A stretch of DNA of 58,828 nt from the NCBI GenBank assembly GCA_903839085.1, contig CAIMBE010000162.1, positions 1 through 58,828 of the forward strand. Direction: 5' to 3'. The stretch comes from an uncultured beta proteobacterium (GTDB lineage Bacteria; Pseudomonadota; Gammaproteobacteria; Burkholderiales; Burkholderiaceae_C). This document shows, piece after piece, positions 14,454-26,165 of this stretch; positions within the stretch are counted from its first letter, which is position 1; each line of letters opens with the position of its first letter. The notes under the pieces were generated by a model. The model did not search any database. It saw only the letters and a program-made list of their open reading frames with translations, and had not been told where the DNA came from. A program made the position numbers and the translations under genes.

Positions 14454-15044
14454 ATGAATCGCACTGCTGAAGTCTCCCGCCAGACGGCCGAGACCAAGAT
14501 TACGGTCAAAGTCGATCTGGACGGGAGCGGACGCTCCGGTTTGCGTACCGGCATCGGCTTTTTTGACCACATGCTCGATCAGATCGCGCGCCACGCGCTG
14601 CTTGACCTCGAAGTCATGGCCGATGGCGATCTGCATGTCGATGGCCACCACACGGTGGAGGACGTCGGCATTGCATTTGGTCAGGCGGTCCACAAGGCGG
14701 TCGGTGACAAGGCCGGCATTCGCCGCTACGGCCATGCCTACGTGCCGCTCGATGAAGCGCTGTCCAGGGTCGTGATTGATTTTTCAGGCCGTCCCGGTCT
14801 GGTCATGAATGTGCCGTTCAACAGCGGGATGATCGGCACCTTTGACAGTCAGCTTGCGCATGAGTTCTTTCAGGCTTTTGCGAATCATGCTTTTGTGACC
14901 CTTCACATCGACAACCTGCGCGGCGAAAATGCCCACCACCAGGCCGAGACCGTGTTCAAGGCCTTTGCCCGCGCCCTGCGCTCGGCGCTGGAACTCGATC
15001 CCCGCTCGGCCGGCACGGTGCCCTCGACCAAGGGCACGCTTTAG
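14454..15044 (+). CDS. hisB: Imidazoleglycerol-phosphate dehydratase
   Basis: [58 protein letters not shown]. Confidence 0.97.
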   Translation: MNRTAEVSRQTAETKITVKVDLDGSGRSGLRTGIGFFDHMLDQIARHALLDLEVMADGDLHVDGHHTVEDVGIAFGQAVHKAVGDKAGIRRYGHAYVPLDEALSRVVIDFSGRPGLVMNVPFNSGMIGTFDSQLAHEFFQAFANHAFVTLHIDNLRGENAHHQAETVFKAFARALRSALELDPRSAGTVPSTKGTL

Positions 15045-15069
15045 CGCCAATGCCGGCAGCGAACAAGCC

Positions 15070-15753
15070 ATGAGTTCAGCGCGGCGTGGTGCAGGAAGCA
15101 AATCCGTTGCGGTGGTGGATTACGGCATGGGCAACCTGCGCTCCGTATCGCAGGCGCTGCAGGCGGCCGCGACCGGAACTGGCTACGAGGTGCTGATCAC
15201 GGCGGACCCGGATCAGGTGCGTGCCTGTGAACGTGTTGTGTTGCCGGGGCAGGGCGCGATGCCCGATTGCATGCGTGAATTGCGCGATTCGGGCTTGCTG
15301 GCCTCGGTGCAGGAGGCGGCCGCGAGCAAACCACTGTTTGGTATCTGCATTGGCATGCAGATGCTGCTTGACCATAGCGCCGAAGGCGACACGCCGGGTC
15401 TGGGCCTGATTCACGGCGAAGTGCTCAAGTTTGACCTGACCGGCCAGCGTCAGGCTGACGGCAGTCGTTACAAGGTGCCGCAAATGGGTTGGAACCAGGT
15501 CTATCGGGAAAACCATGGTGGCGCTTCGCATCCGGTCTGGGGGGACGTGCCCGACGGCAGCTATTTCTACTTCGTCCACAGTTTCTATGCCCGACCGTCT
15601 GATGCGCGCCACAGCGTGGGCGAGACTGACTACGGCGCCCGCTTCAGTTCGGCCATTGCGCGCGATAATATTTTCGCCACACAATTTCATCCTGAAAAAA
15701 GTGCCGATCACGGTTTGTCGCTTTACCGGAACTTCCTTCACTGGAAGCCCTGA
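15070..15753 (+). CDS. hisH: Imidazole glycerol phosphate synthase glutaminase subunit
   Basis: [55 protein letters not shown]. Confidence 0.96.
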   Translation: MSSARRGAGSKSVAVVDYGMGNLRSVSQALQAAATGTGYEVLITADPDQVRACERVVLPGQGAMPDCMRELRDSGLLASVQEAAASKPLFGICIGMQMLLDHSAEGDTPGLGLIHGEVLKFDLTGQRQADGSRYKVPQMGWNQVYRENHGGASHPVWGDVPDGSYFYFVHSFYARPSDARHSVGETDYGARFSSAIARDNIFATQFHPEKSADHGLSLYRNFLHWKP

Positions 15754-15811
15754 CGTCCCGGCTCGGCCCGAGCTTTGAATCGCCCGCCTTCCTATCAAAC
15801 CCTGAAGCATC

Positions 15812-16552
15812 ATGCTTTTAATTCCCGCAATTGATCTCAAAGACGGCCACTGTGTTCGCCTCCAGCAAGGCAATATGGCGCAGTCCACCACCTTCGGCGA
15901 GGATCCGCTCGCCGTCGCCAGCAACTGGACCGTGCAGGGCGCGCGCCGCCTGCACCTGGTGGATTTGAACGGTGCATTCGCCGGTCATCCGATCAACGAG
16001 AAGGCGATTCGCAAGATCTTGAGGGAAGTCGGCAGCGCGGTGGACGTGCAGCTTGGCGGCGGCATCCGCGATCTCGACACCATAGAGCGATACCTGGATG
16101 CCGGTTTGCGATACGTCATCATCGGTACCGCTGCGATCCGCAACCCCGGCTTCTTGCAGGACGCCTGCACCGCCTTTGGTGGCCATATCATTGTCGGCCT
16201 GGATGCTCGCGAGGGCAAGGTCGCGACCGACGGCTGGAGCAAGTTGACGCGGCACGATGTCATCGACCTGGGCAAGAAGTTTGAGGATTTCGGCGTTGAA
16301 TCCATCATTTATACCGACATCGGGCGCGATGGCATGCTCAGCGGCATCAATGTCGAGGCGACGGTCCGGCTGGCGCAGGCGCTGACGATCCCGGTGATTG
16401 CCTCTGGCGGCCTTAGCGGCATGGCCGACATCGAGGCCCTTTGCGCGGTGGAGGACGAGGGCATCGAAGGTGTCATTTGCGGCCGCGCGATCTACTCGGG
16501 CGATCTCGACTTTGCCGCCGCGCAGCGGCGGGCTGACGAGTTGAACGGCTAG
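15812..16552 (+). CDS. hisA: Phosphoribosylformimino-5-aminoimidazole carboxamide ribotide isomerase
   Basis: [52 protein letters not shown]. Confidence 0.97.
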   Translation: MLLIPAIDLKDGHCVRLQQGNMAQSTTFGEDPLAVASNWTVQGARRLHLVDLNGAFAGHPINEKAIRKILREVGSAVDVQLGGGIRDLDTIERYLDAGLRYVIIGTAAIRNPGFLQDACTAFGGHIIVGLDAREGKVATDGWSKLTRHDVIDLGKKFEDFGVESIIYTDIGRDGMLSGINVEATVRLAQALTIPVIASGGLSGMADIEALCAVEDEGIEGVICGRAIYSGDLDFAAAQRRADELNG

Positions 16553-16559
16553 GAATATG

Positions 16560-16662
16560 GCCCCCACGCCTGTCGCTTCGTGCACGCCGCTGCCCCCCGA
16601 GGGAGCTAATTTTTCTTGGGGCGGCCCGGCGAAAAATTGGCCAACCGTTGAAGCGGGTTGGC
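16560..16662. repeat. Repeat-like intergenic insert between hisA and hisF with two inverted repeats
   Basis: GCTGCCCCCCGAGGGAGCTAATTTTTCTTGGGGCGGCCCGGCGAAAAATTGGCC; stem 16608-16615/16631-16638 (AATTTTTC/GAAAAATT) and stem 16640-16646/16656-16662 (GCCAACC/GGTTGGC). Resembles CCCCCCGAGGGGG..CTTGGGGCGGCCCGGCG motifs recalled from Comamonadaceae intergenic regions. Confidence 0.6.
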
Positions 16663-16666
16663 TCTG

Positions 16667-17470
16667 GTGCTAGCGAAGCGCATCATCCCGTGTCTGGACG
16701 TTACCGGCGGGCGCGTCGTCAAAGGCGTCAATTTTGTTGAATTGCGTGACGCGGGCGACCCGGTCGAGATTGCGGCTCGCTATAACGAGCAGGGTGCCGA
16801 CGAGCTGACCTTTCTTGACATCACTGCCACCAGCGACGAGCGCGACCTGATCCTGCACATCATCGAGGCCGTTGCCTCCCAGGTCTTCATTCCACTCACG
16901 GTGGGTGGCGGTGTGCGCACCGTGGACGACGTGCGGCGTCTGCTCAACGCGGGGGCCGACAAGACCAGTTTCAATTCTGCCGCGATTGCCAATCCACAGG
17001 TGATCGATGCGGCCTCCGCAAGGTACGGAGCGCAGTGCATTGTGGTCGCCATCGATGCCAAGCGACGCTCGGAAGCGGACGGCAGCCGCCCCGCTGTCAA
17101 CGGCCTTCCAATCGGACCTGGCTGGGATGTGTACAGCCATGGCGGGCGCAAGAACACCGGCCTCGATGCCGTGGTCTGGGCCACAGAGATGGCGCGTCGC
17201 GGTGCAGGCGAGATCCTGCTCACCAGCATGGACCGTGATGGCACCAAGTCGGGCTTCGACCTGGCCCTGACGCGCGCGGTCAGCGATGCCGTCAGTGTCC
17301 CGGTGATCGCCTCCGGTGGCGTTGGCACGCTCGATCATCTGGCTGACGGCATCCAGATTGGCGGCGCCGATGCGGTGCTGGCGGCCAGCATTTTTCACTA
17401 CGGTGAGTTCACCGTCGCGCAGGCCAAGGCGAGAATGGCCGAGCGCGGCATTCCGGTGCGAATGGCATGA
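16667..17470 (+). CDS. hisF: Imidazole glycerol phosphate synthase cyclase subunit
   Basis: (V)[25 protein letters not shown] at 16667 gives the canonical N-terminus; ORF track extends to a TTG at 16658. Confidence 0.95.
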   Translation: MLAKRIIPCLDVTGGRVVKGVNFVELRDAGDPVEIAARYNEQGADELTFLDITATSDERDLILHIIEAVASQVFIPLTVGGGVRTVDDVRRLLNAGADKTSFNSAAIANPQVIDAASARYGAQCIVVAIDAKRRSEADGSRPAVNGLPIGPGWDVYSHGGRKNTGLDAVVWATEMARRGAGEILLTSMDRDGTKSGFDLALTRAVSDAVSVPVIASGGVGTLDHLADGIQIGGADAVLAASIFHYGEFTVAQAKARMAERGIPVRMA

Positions 17471-17859
17471 TGAACTGGCTGGATGCCGTCCATTGGGATG
17501 CGCAGGGCCTGGTGCCCGTGATTGCGCAGGAGGCCGGTTCAGGCGATGTGCTGATGCTGGCCTGGATGAACCGCGAGGCGCTGCAAAAAACGGCGGAGCT
17601 CGGTCGCGCGGTTTATTTCAGCCGTTCGCGCGGCAAGCTCTGGTTCAAGGGCGAAGAGTCGGGCCATGTACAAATGGTGCATGAAATCAGGCTGGACTGT
17701 GATCATGATGTGATCATGCTCAAAGTGACGCAGACTGGACACAAACCGGGCATTGCCTGCCACACCGGGCGCCATAGCTGCTTCTTCAGCTTGTTGGACA
17801 ATGGGGTCTGGAAAGTGACCGAACCGGTCTTGAAAGACCCGCAAACCATCTACAAGTAA
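17467..17859 (+). CDS. hisI: Phosphoribosyl-AMP cyclohydrolase
   Basis: [51 protein letters not shown]. Confidence 0.96.
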   Translation: MMNWLDAVHWDAQGLVPVIAQEAGSGDVLMLAWMNREALQKTAELGRAVYFSRSRGKLWFKGEESGHVQMVHEIRLDCDHDVIMLKVTQTGHKPGIACHTGRHSCFFSLLDNGVWKVTEPVLKDPQTIYK

Positions 17860-17865
17860 GCGCCC

Positions 17866-18246
17866 ATGTCTGCCAACGTTTCCGCCAGTGACTCACTCGC
17901 AGCCTTGTGCCGGGTGATTGAGAGCCGTCTCCCGCAAAACGGGGGTGATCCGGACAGCAGTTATGTGGCGCGCCTGTTGCACAAGGGGCCAGACGCTTTT
18001 CTCAAGAAGATTGGCGAGGAGGCGACTGAAGTTGTGATGGCAGCCAAGGATGCCGATGTCGGCGGCGACCGGCAGAAGATCGTCAATGAAGTCGCCGACC
18101 TGTGGTTTCATTGCATGATCGCCCTGGTCCATTACGGGCTCGGGCCGGCCGAGGTGCTGGCCGAACTCGAACGACGGGTGGGTACCAGCGGCATCGAGGA
18201 AAAAGCCATGCGCAAGGCGCGCTCGCGTGAAGGAGAGGACTCATGA
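17866..18246 (+). CDS. hisE: Phosphoribosyl-ATP pyrophosphatase
   Basis: [31 protein letters not shown]; directly after hisI. Confidence 0.95.
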   Translation: MSANVSASDSLAALCRVIESRLPQNGGDPDSSYVARLLHKGPDAFLKKIGEEATEVVMAAKDADVGGDRQKIVNEVADLWFHCMIALVHYGLGPAEVLAELERRVGTSGIEEKAMRKARSREGEDS

Positions 18247-18659
18247 CCGACGACTTCGGCAAAGTGGGCAGCGTCCCGGCGACGGATCCGGCCAATCTGC
18301 AGGATCTGCAGTCGCTCAGCACCATCGGCACCATCAGTTACGTCCTGCACCTGATCGTGGCCGTGGGTGCGCTGATTCCCGGCGGTCAGTTTGGTCCGGT
18401 CCTGCTGATCGCCGCCTTGATCATCGACCTGGCCAAGCGCGCCGACGCCGAGGGAACATGGCACGCTTCGCATTTTCGCTGGCGCATCCGCACCGTCGTC
18501 ATTGCTGCGGTGCTCTACCTCGTCACCGCCCCCTTGTGGCTGGTCTTTATCGTCCCGGGCTGGATTGCCTGGTGCCTCGTTTCAATCTGGTTTCTGTACC
18601 GTATCGTGAGCGGCCTGGCGCGAATGAACAAAGGGCTTGCGATGGAGTTCGCGTCGTGA
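18243..18659 (+). CDS. DUF4870-like membrane protein
   Basis: Small multi-[47 protein letters not shown]; overlaps hisE by 4 bp. Confidence 0.7.
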   Translation: MTDDFGKVGSVPATDPANLQDLQSLSTIGTISYVLHLIVAVGALIPGGQFGPVLLIAALIIDLAKRADAEGTWHASHFRWRIRTVVIAAVLYLVTAPLWLVFIVPGWIAWCLVSIWFLYRIVSGLARMNKGLAMEFAS

Positions 18660-19030
18660 TCGAACGCATTGTCCAGAGCGATCCCGATTGCCTGTTCTGC
18701 AAGATCGCCGCTGGCAAGATTCCATCCCGGCTGGTCTTTCAGGATGACGAGATTTTTGTCTTTCACGACATTCATCCCTGGGCGCCCGTGCATTTCCTGA
18801 TGATTCCGAAAATTCATATCCCGTCCATGGCGCAGGTCGGGAATGAGCACGCCGCGCTGCTCGGGCGCATGCTGGTGCTGGCGCCTGAACTGGCGCTACA
18901 GCAAGGCTGCAACCCCTATCCCCAGGGCGGCTTTCGGATATTGTGCAATACCGGCGCTGAAGGACGACAGGAAGTGCAGCATCTGCACATTCATGTCATG
19001 GGCGGTGCACGGCCCTGGCTCAGGGGCTGA
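18656..19030 (+). CDS. HIT family (histidine triad) protein
   Basis: DCLFCKIAAGKIPSRLVFQDDEIFVFHDIHPWAPVHFLMIPK ... QHLHIHVMGG; GTG start. Confidence 0.94.
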   Translation: MIERIVQSDPDCLFCKIAAGKIPSRLVFQDDEIFVFHDIHPWAPVHFLMIPKIHIPSMAQVGNEHAALLGRMLVLAPELALQQGCNPYPQGGFRILCNTGAEGRQEVQHLHIHVMGGARPWLRG

Positions 19031-19085
19031 TTTCCAGTCAATTACTTCGCCGACTAAAATTGGCGCAATTCCTTAGGAGATACTC

Positions 19086-19331
19086 ATGGGACTTTCGACA
19101 ACACATCTGATTATTTTCCTGGTCATCATCGTGGTGATTTTTGGCACCAAGAAACTGCGCAATATCGGTTCTGACCTGGGCGGCGCGGTCAAAGGCTTCA
19201 AGGATGGCATGAAAGACGGTGCCGACAAAGCGTCGGATGCACCGGCCGCCCCAGCGCCGGTGCAGCAGGTGGCTTCCGCCGCAGCCCCGGTCAAGGAAAC
19301 GATTGATGTTGAAGCCAAGACCAAAGCCTGA
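19086..19331 (+). CDS. tatA: Twin-arginine translocase subunit TatA
   Basis: [42 protein letters not shown]. Confidence 0.96.
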   Translation: MGLSTTHLIIFLVIIVVIFGTKKLRNIGSDLGGAVKGFKDGMKDGADKASDAPAAPAPVQQVASAAAPVKETIDVEAKTKA

Positions 19332-19366
19332 TGCCGCAGGCCCGCGAGTCGACGAGATTTTCGTAA

Positions 19367-19831
19367 GTGATTGATATTGGGGTCACCAAGCTGGCCATCA
19401 TCGGCGGCATCGCATTGCTTGTCATCGGTCCCGAAAAGCTGCCCGGTCTGGCCAAGACCATGGGGACTTTGCTGGGCCGCGCGCGGCGCTACGTGGCCGA
19501 TGTAAAGGACGAAGTCAATCGGTCGATGGAACTCGATGAACTCAAGAAAATGAAGGAAACGGTGGACAACGCCGCGCGCGATGTAGAAAGCTCGATTCAG
19601 ACCAGCGCCGCCGATTTCGAGAAAAACTGGACCGCGAGCACCGAACCGGCCGCCGTCACACTCGGCGGTGAAGTGAATCCGGTTTTCCCCGAATACAAAC
19701 ACCCCGGCAAGAAATGGCGCAGCAAGCAGAGCGCGACGCCGCGCTGGTACAAAGCGCGCAATGGCGTTCGCAGCAACGCCCTGTCCGGAGCTGCGCGGGT
19801 GGCGCGTTTTCGCCCCACCAGATTGAGCTGA
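19367..19831 (+). CDS. tatB: Twin-arginine translocase subunit TatB
   Basis: [46 protein letters not shown] start. Confidence 0.95.
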   Translation: MIDIGVTKLAIIGGIALLVIGPEKLPGLAKTMGTLLGRARRYVADVKDEVNRSMELDELKKMKETVDNAARDVESSIQTSAADFEKNWTASTEPAAVTLGGEVNPVFPEYKHPGKKWRSKQSATPRWYKARNGVRSNALSGAARVARFRPTRLS

Positions 19832-20607
19832 TGGCAGATAGCGCCCCAAAAGAAGACGAACTGGCTGGCACCGAACAGCCTTTTGTGCAGCATCTGGTCG
19901 AGTTGCGCGACCGGCTGTTGCGCTCGCTGTACGGCATTGCCGCCGTGTTGGCGGTCTTGCTGTTCTTCCCCGGTCCTTCCAGGCTGTATGACCTGCTGGC
20001 GATGCCCCTGGTGAAGGCCTTGCCGGAAGGCTCGCGCATGATTGCAGTGGGCGTGGTGTCGCCCTTTCTGGTGCCGATCAAGGTGTCGGTGATGGCGGCG
20101 ATAGCACTGTCCCTGCCATGGATTCTTTATCAGATCTGGGCCTTTGTCGCGCCTGGCCTCTACAAGCACGAGAAAAGGCTGGTGCTGCCGCTGGTCGCGG
20201 CCAGCACCGTGCTGTTCTACATGGGGGCCGCATTTTGCTACTTCTTTGTCTTTGGACAGGCTTTTCCGGCGATCCAGAAAATGGCGCCGATGTCGGTGGC
20301 GGTCAGTCCCGATATCGAAGCCTATCTTGATTTTGTCGTCACCATGTTCATTGCCTTTGGCGTCGCCTTCGAAGTGCCGATTGCGGTCGTGATTCTGGCG
20401 CGCATGGGCATCGTGACAATTTCACAGCTCAAGACCTTTCGCACCTATTTCGTGGTGGGCGCCGCCGCGGTGGCCGGCTTGGTCACTCCGCCCGACCCGG
20501 TCTCCATGATCGCGCTCCTGATTCCCATGATCCTGCTTTACGAGTTGGGCATTCTGGCAGCCCAGGTGTTTATCAAACATACCGCGGCACCTGAAGAGAG
20601 CCTGTGA
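19831..20607 (+). CDS. tatC: Twin-arginine translocase subunit TatC
   Basis: PFVQHLVELRDRLLRSLYGIAAV, YQIWAFVAPGLYKHEKR; overlaps tatB stop by 1 nt. Confidence 0.96.
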   Translation: MADSAPKEDELAGTEQPFVQHLVELRDRLLRSLYGIAAVLAVLLFFPGPSRLYDLLAMPLVKALPEGSRMIAVGVVSPFLVPIKVSVMAAIALSLPWILYQIWAFVAPGLYKHEKRLVLPLVAASTVLFYMGAAFCYFFVFGQAFPAIQKMAPMSVAVSPDIEAYLDFVVTMFIAFGVAFEVPIAVVILARMGIVTISQLKTFRTYFVVGAAAVAGLVTPPDPVSMIALLIPMILLYELGILAAQVFIKHTAAPEESL

Positions 20608-22490
20608 TGCATCGGTTCAAACAAGTGCTGGATTGGCCGCGTCCGGTCAAGCGCCTGGTCGTCATCGCGGTCGACGCGGTATTGGCTCTTCTGGCAACCT
20701 GGGGCGCCTACTCGCTGCGCTACGAAACGCTGCACTGGCCCCAGAGCGGCGAGTGGTGGGTCTATCTGTTGGGGCCGCTGCTGGCGTTGCCGATCTTCGT
20801 CCGCTTCGGACTTTATCGCGCCATCTTCCGCTACACCGGCCTGGACGTCCTGTTCGCCACCGGACAGGCGATAGCGCTGTATGCGCTGCTGCGCATTGTG
20901 ATCCTGTATTGGCAGAAGTGGCCGGTTTTCCCCCTCACCCTGGGTGTCCTGCAACCGATTATTTTCTTTATGCTGGTGGCCGGCAGCCGTGTCCTGGCGC
21001 GCTACTGGCTTGCCGGCATCAGCCTCGGAAGGCAACACCATCAGGGGCGAATGCTGATATTTGGAGCGGGCGCGGCCGGGGTCCAGACTTCCCTGGCCAT
21101 GGCGGTGACCGGTCACTTGAAATTGCTCGGCTTTGTCGACGAAGATCCGGTCAAGATTGGACAGACGATCAATGGCGTTCCGGTCTTTTCGGCGGTCGAC
21201 GTTCCGGCGGTCGTGAAAGACCTCGGGATTACGGATATTCTGCTCGCGATACCGAGCGCCAGCCGCGACCGGCGCAACAAGATCATCCAGGGACTGCGCG
21301 CCTTGCCGGTGCATACGAGAACCCTGCCGGGTCTGGTCGATCTGACCAGCGGGCGTGTCACGGTGAAGGATTTTCGCGAACTCGACGTCGAGGACCTGCT
21401 GGGGCGCGCCGCCGTCACGCCGCAGGCCGACTTGCTGGCCTGCAGCCTGTTCAATCAAACCATTCTGGTCAGCGGTGCCGCCGGCAGCATTGGCAGCGAA
21501 CTGTGCCGCCAGATTCTGCAGGAGCGTCCGCGCCGCCTGCTCTTGCTCGATCACAATGAGTTCGGTTTGTACACGCTGCACCGTGAACTGCAGGCGTGGT
21601 GCGAGGCTCAGGCCTCGGATATCGAACTCGTTCCCTTGCTGGCCAGTGTGGCGAATCGGCGGCGACTGGACTGGATCTGCGCCACCTACCAGCCCGATAC
21701 CGTCTATCACGCGGCAGCCTACAAGCACGTTCCCATGGTGGAGTGCAATCCGTCGGAAGGTGTTTTCAACAATGTGTTTGGCACCCTGAACATGGCGCAG
21801 GCAGCGCGCGCGGCCAGAGCGGCGAGTTTTGTGCTGGTCTCGACCGACAAGGCAGTGCGCCCGACCAACCTGATGGGCGCCAGCAAGCGCATGGCTGAAC
21901 TGGTATTACAGGCCCTGGCCAGCCAAAGCGAAGCCCATGGAACCTGCTTCAGCATGGTCCGTTTTGGCAATGTGCTGGGATCGAGCGGCAGCGTGGTGCC
22001 GATGTTTCGCGAGCAGTTGGCGCATGGCGGTCCACTGACCATAACGCATCCCGAGGTCACGCGCTATTTCATGACCATTCCGGAGGCCGCCCAGTTGGTC
22101 TTGCAGGCCGGCGCCATGGCGACTGGCGGCGAGGTTTTCGTGCTCGAAATGGGCGAACCTGTCAGGATTCTTGATCTGGCGCGGCGCCTGGTCGATCTCT
22201 CCGGCCTCAAGGTGCGTGACGCGCAACATGCCGATGGCGACATCGAACTGGCCTTCATCGGACTGCGCCCTGGCGAAAAGCTCTACGAGGAATTGCTGAT
22301 TGGCGACAACCCGAGCGCCACCGCGCATCCCCGCATCATGAAGGCGCATGAAGATTTCATGGCATGGACCGAACTGGCTGAGCAACTCGATCAACTGCAG
22401 CAGGCCGCCGCGGCGGAAAATGTGGCCGCGATCCGTTTGGTCCTGCGTGCCTGCGTGCACGGTTTTCATGAGGAAGCCGTCGCCGATTGA
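20607..22490 (+). CDS. Polysaccharide biosynthesis nucleoside-diphosphate-sugar epimerase/dehydratase (WbpM/CapD/FlaA1-like)
   Basis: N-terminal TM segments plus [67 protein letters not shown]. Confidence 0.9.
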   Translation: MHRFKQVLDWPRPVKRLVVIAVDAVLALLATWGAYSLRYETLHWPQSGEWWVYLLGPLLALPIFVRFGLYRAIFRYTGLDVLFATGQAIALYALLRIVILYWQKWPVFPLTLGVLQPIIFFMLVAGSRVLARYWLAGISLGRQHHQGRMLIFGAGAAGVQTSLAMAVTGHLKLLGFVDEDPVKIGQTINGVPVFSAVDVPAVVKDLGITDILLAIPSASRDRRNKIIQGLRALPVHTRTLPGLVDLTSGRVTVKDFRELDVEDLLGRAAVTPQADLLACSLFNQTILVSGAAGSIGSELCRQILQERPRRLLLLDHNEFGLYTLHRELQAWCEAQASDIELVPLLASVANRRRLDWICATYQPDTVYHAAAYKHVPMVECNPSEGVFNNVFGTLNMAQAARAARAASFVLVSTDKAVRPTNLMGASKRMAELVLQALASQSEAHGTCFSMVRFGNVLGSSGSVVPMFREQLAHGGPLTITHPEVTRYFMTIPEAAQLVLQAGAMATGGEVFVLEMGEPVRILDLARRLVDLSGLKVRDAQHADGDIELAFIGLRPGEKLYEELLIGDNPSATAHPRIMKAHEDFMAWTELAEQLDQLQQAAAAENVAAIRLVLRACVHGFHEEAVAD

Positions 22491-22539
22491 GGATCTGACG
22501 GTCGCCGGCGCGCTGTCACAAAGTATTTGGACCAACACC

Positions 22540-23862
22540 TTGAGCAAGAAAGTTTTCATCAAAACCTTTGGCTGCCAGATGAACGAGTATGACTCGGGCA
22601 AGATGGCCGACGTGCTCAATGCTGCGCAGGGCTACGAGCCGACGGACCGGGTCGAGGATGCCGACCTGATCCTGTTCAACACGTGCTCGGTGCGCGAGAA
22701 GGCGCAGGAGAAGGTCTTCTCGGACCTTGGTCGCGTCAAGCACCTGAAGAAGAAGGGCGTGTTGATCGGCGTTGGCGGCTGTGTGGCGAGCCAGGAAGGC
22801 GCGGCCCTTCTTGAACGGGCGCCCTATGTGGACGTGGTGTTCGGCCCGCAGACCTTGCACCGTTTGCCGCAGATGCTGGCAGCCCGGGAGTTGCAAAACC
22901 GCTCGCAGGTGGACATCAGTTTTCCGGAAATCGAGAAGTTCGACCATCTGCCGCCGGCTCGTGTCGAGGGCGCCAGCGCGTTCGTGAGCATCATGGAAGG
23001 CTGCTCCAAGTACTGCAGCTATTGCGTTGTGCCTTATACGCGCGGCGAGGAGGTCTCCAGACCGTTCGATGATGTGCTGGTTGAGGTGGCCGGTCTGGCC
23101 GATCAGGGCGTCAAAGAGATCACCCTGCTCGGGCAGAATGTGAACGCCTACCGCGCCGCAATGGCCGCTGGGGGTGAGGCCGCTGACTTTGCCACCCTGC
23201 TGGAGTATGTGGCCGAGGTTCCCGGTATTGAGCGCATCCGTTACGTCACCAGTCACCCCAACGAGTTCACGCCGGCGCTGATTGCTGCCTACGGCAGGAT
23301 TCCCAAACTCGTGAGCCACCTGCATCTGCCGGTGCAGCATGGCTCGGACCGCATCCTGATGGCGATGAAGCGTGGTTACAGCGCTCTGGAATACAAATCG
23401 ACCGTGCGCAAACTGCGCGCCATCCGACCGGAACTCGCGCTCAGCAGTGATTTCATTGTCGGCTTTCCGGGTGAGACGGAAGAAGATTTCGGCAAGATGA
23501 TGAAACTGATTGACGATGTCGGTTTTGACAACTCGTTCAGCTTCATTTTCAGTCCGCGCCCGGGCACCCCAGCGGCCAATCTGGCCGATGATACGCCGCA
23601 GGAGATCAAACTGCGGCGCCTGCAGCACCTGCAGGGAGTGATCAATGACAGCATTCGGCGCATCAGCGAAAGCCGCCTGGGGACGGTGCAGCGGATTCTG
23701 GTGGAGGGGCACGCCAGGCGCGATGACACCGAACTGATGGGCCGCACCGAATGCAATCGGGTGGTCAACTTTGCCGGACCGGCAACCCTGATTGGGCAAC
23801 TGGTGGATGTCAGAATTAGCGAAGCGCGCCCTTATACGCTGCGCGGGGAACTGCCCACCTAG
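22540..23862 (+). CDS. miaB: tRNA-2-methylthio-N6-dimethylallyladenosine synthase
   Basis: [20 protein letters not shown], radical [26 protein letters not shown] start inferred, upstream alternatives possible. Confidence 0.94.
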   Translation: MSKKVFIKTFGCQMNEYDSGKMADVLNAAQGYEPTDRVEDADLILFNTCSVREKAQEKVFSDLGRVKHLKKKGVLIGVGGCVASQEGAALLERAPYVDVVFGPQTLHRLPQMLAARELQNRSQVDISFPEIEKFDHLPPARVEGASAFVSIMEGCSKYCSYCVVPYTRGEEVSRPFDDVLVEVAGLADQGVKEITLLGQNVNAYRAAMAAGGEAADFATLLEYVAEVPGIERIRYVTSHPNEFTPALIAAYGRIPKLVSHLHLPVQHGSDRILMAMKRGYSALEYKSTVRKLRAIRPELALSSDFIVGFPGETEEDFGKMMKLIDDVGFDNSFSFIFSPRPGTPAANLADDTPQEIKLRRLQHLQGVINDSIRRISESRLGTVQRILVEGHARRDDTELMGRTECNRVVNFAGPATLIGQLVDVRISEARPYTLRGELPT

Positions 23863-23919
23863 TCGGGTCTGTGCGGGGCAGGGGCGATCGGGCTGCCGCT
23901 GCGATCTGCGCGCAGGAAA

Positions 23920-25284
23920 TCAGAAGGGCATCTTGGGCATGCCTTTCATGCCGCCCATGCGCTTCATCATTTTCATCATGCCCGAGCCCTTCATCTTCTT
24001 CATCATGTCCTGCATCTGCTCAAATTCCTTGAGCATGCGGTTGACCTCCTGCACCTGCACGCCGGCACCCGTGGCGATGCGTCGCTTGCGGGTGGCTTTG
24101 ATGATCTCGGGCTTGCGGCGCTCCAGCGGCGTCATGCTGTGAATGATGCCCTGCTTGCGCTGCATATCTTTTTCAGCGCGTCCCATGTCCATCTGACCGG
24201 CCTTCTCCGCAATGGCCGCCGGCATCTTGTCCATCAGACTGGAGAGACCGCCCATTTGCTTCATTTGCTGAATCTGGGCAAGAAAGTCATTCAGATCAAA
24301 GCCGGCCCCGCTCTTGACCTTGGCGGCCAGTTTTTGTGCTGCCGCCACGTCCACGCCCGAGGTGACCTGTTCGACCAGGGCCAGAATGTCGCCCATTCCC
24401 AGAATGCGCCCGGCGTGGCGCTCGGCGTCGAATACCTCGAGGCCGTCGATTTTTTCGCTGGTGCCGGCAAACTTGATCGGTGCACCCGTCACCTGGCGCA
24501 CCGACAAGGCGGCGCCGCCGCGTGAATCACCGTCGAGCTTGGTGAGGATGATGCCGGTCAGCGGGAGCGATTCCTTGAAGGCTTTGGCGGTATTGACGGC
24601 GTCCTGGCCCTGCATGGCGTCGACCACGAACAAAGTCTCGACCGGTCGCAGCACACCGTGAAGTTCACGGATTTCGTGCATCAGTGTCTCATCGATGGCC
24701 AGGCGACCGGCTGTATCAACCAGCAGGACGTCAAAGAAATGCTTGCGCGCATAGTCGAGCGCGGCCAGAGCAATGGCCACCGGCTTCTGCTCAGGCGTGC
24801 TGGCAAACCATTCGGCTCCGGCCTGGGCGGTTACGGTCTTCAATTGCTCGATGGCGGCTGGTCGGTAGACGTCGCTCGATACCGTCAACACCTTCTTGCG
24901 TCGCTTTTCGATCAGGTATTTGGCCAACTTGGCGGTGGTGGTTGTCTTGCCAGCGCCCTGCAAACCGGCCATCAGGATCACCGCGGGGGGTTGCGCGGCG
25001 AGATTGATATCGGCCACGCCCTCGCCCATGGTGGCGGCCAGTTCCTTGCTCACAATGCCGACCAGCGCCTGCCCGGGTGAGAGCGACCCCAGCACGTCCT
25101 GGCCCAATGCTTTTTCCTTGACGCGGGCGATGAAGTCGCGCACCACAGGCAGGGCCACATCCGCCTCCAGCAAGGCCATGCGCACCTCACGCAACATGTC
25201 GCTGACGTTGCCTTCGGTAATGCGCGCCTGCCCGCGTATTTCCTTGACCAGGCGGGAGAGTTTGTCGCTGAGGGCGGAGGCCAT
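23920..25284 (-). CDS. ffh: Signal recognition particle protein
   Basis: MASALSDKLSRLVKEIRGQARITEGNVSDMLREVRMALLEADVA, GLQGAGKTTTTAKLAKYL, Met-rich C-terminus. Confidence 0.97.
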   Translation of the reverse strand: MASALSDKLSRLVKEIRGQARITEGNVSDMLREVRMALLEADVALPVVRDFIARVKEKALGQDVLGSLSPGQALVGIVSKELAATMGEGVADINLAAQPPAVILMAGLQGAGKTTTTAKLAKYLIEKRRKKVLTVSSDVYRPAAIEQLKTVTAQAGAEWFASTPEQKPVAIALAALDYARKHFFDVLLVDTAGRLAIDETLMHEIRELHGVLRPVETLFVVDAMQGQDAVNTAKAFKESLPLTGIILTKLDGDSRGGAALSVRQVTGAPIKFAGTSEKIDGLEVFDAERHAGRILGMGDILALVEQVTSGVDVAAAQKLAAKVKSGAGFDLNDFLAQIQQMKQMGGLSSLMDKMPAAIAEKAGQMDMGRAEKDMQRKQGIIHSMTPLERRKPEIIKATRKRRIATGAGVQVQEVNRMLKEFEQMQDMMKKMKGSGMMKMMKRMGGMKGMPKMPF

Positions 25285-25361
25285 AGGGGGTATTCCGCTG
25301 AACGGAGCCTTGGTTGGATGCCAATCGGAATTGGCGATATGCAAAACGCTAAACTGTGGGC

Positions 25362-26165
25362 ATGATTTTAGCCAGTGCTTCACCACTTGTCCTGACTTTG
25401 GCGCTTGTGGTTGCTCTCGCCTACTCGGTCTCGGCCCTGGGTGCCGAGCGACTCGGTGGCGGTGCGGTGCGGGGGGCGGTCTGGCTGGCATGGCTGCTGC
25501 ACGGCGCATTGCTGGCGCTGGGCCTTTTCGGCCAGGAACCGCGCTTCGGGTTTGCGCCGGCCCTGTCGGTGACGGCTTGGCTGATCGCTGCGGTGTATGC
25601 CATTGAGAGCCATCTGTATCCCTTGTTGCAGACGCGCTGGACCTTGTCGGTGCTGGGTGCCATCGCCGTGCTGCTGGCGGTTTTGTTCCCGGGCAATCTC
25701 TTGCACCCGACGGCCTCGCCCTGGCTTCCGTTGCATTGGGCGCTGGGCATCGCCTCCTATGGCTTGTTTGGCGCGGCGGTGGTGCATGCGTGGTTCATGA
25801 CGCGCGCCGAAGAGCGCTTCCGACTGGCCGCTGATCCGCACAGCGGCATGCCGCTATTGACCATGGAGCGCCTGACCTTCAGGTTTGTTGCGGCCGGTTT
25901 CCTGCTATTGACCGCCACACTGCTGGTCGGTACCCTGTTCGGCAACCAGCTTTATGGATCGACAGTCCGATTGAAGCTCGATCACAAGACCGCATTCTCG
26001 GTATTGTCCTGGCTGACTTTTGCGGTGCTGCTGGTGGGCCGGGCACGCTTCGGCTGGCGTGGTCGACGCGCCGTCCGCGTCCTGTATATGGGGTCCGGGC
26101 TGTTGCTGCTGGCCTATGTCGGTTCGCGTTTTGTCATGGAGATCATTCTTGGACGGTCGCCATGA
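25362..26165 (+). CDS. Cytochrome c assembly (CcsA/YpjD-like) membrane protein
   Basis: PLHWALGIASYGLFGAAVVHAWFM, KLDHKTAFSVLSWLTFAVLLVGR..GWRGRRAVR. Confidence 0.85.
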   Translation: MILASASPLVLTLALVVALAYSVSALGAERLGGGAVRGAVWLAWLLHGALLALGLFGQEPRFGFAPALSVTAWLIAAVYAIESHLYPLLQTRWTLSVLGAIAVLLAVLFPGNLLHPTASPWLPLHWALGIASYGLFGAAVVHAWFMTRAEERFRLAADPHSGMPLLTMERLTFRFVAAGFLLLTATLLVGTLFGNQLYGSTVRLKLDHKTAFSVLSWLTFAVLLVGRARFGWRGRRAVRVLYMGSGLLLLAYVGSRFVMEIILGRSP

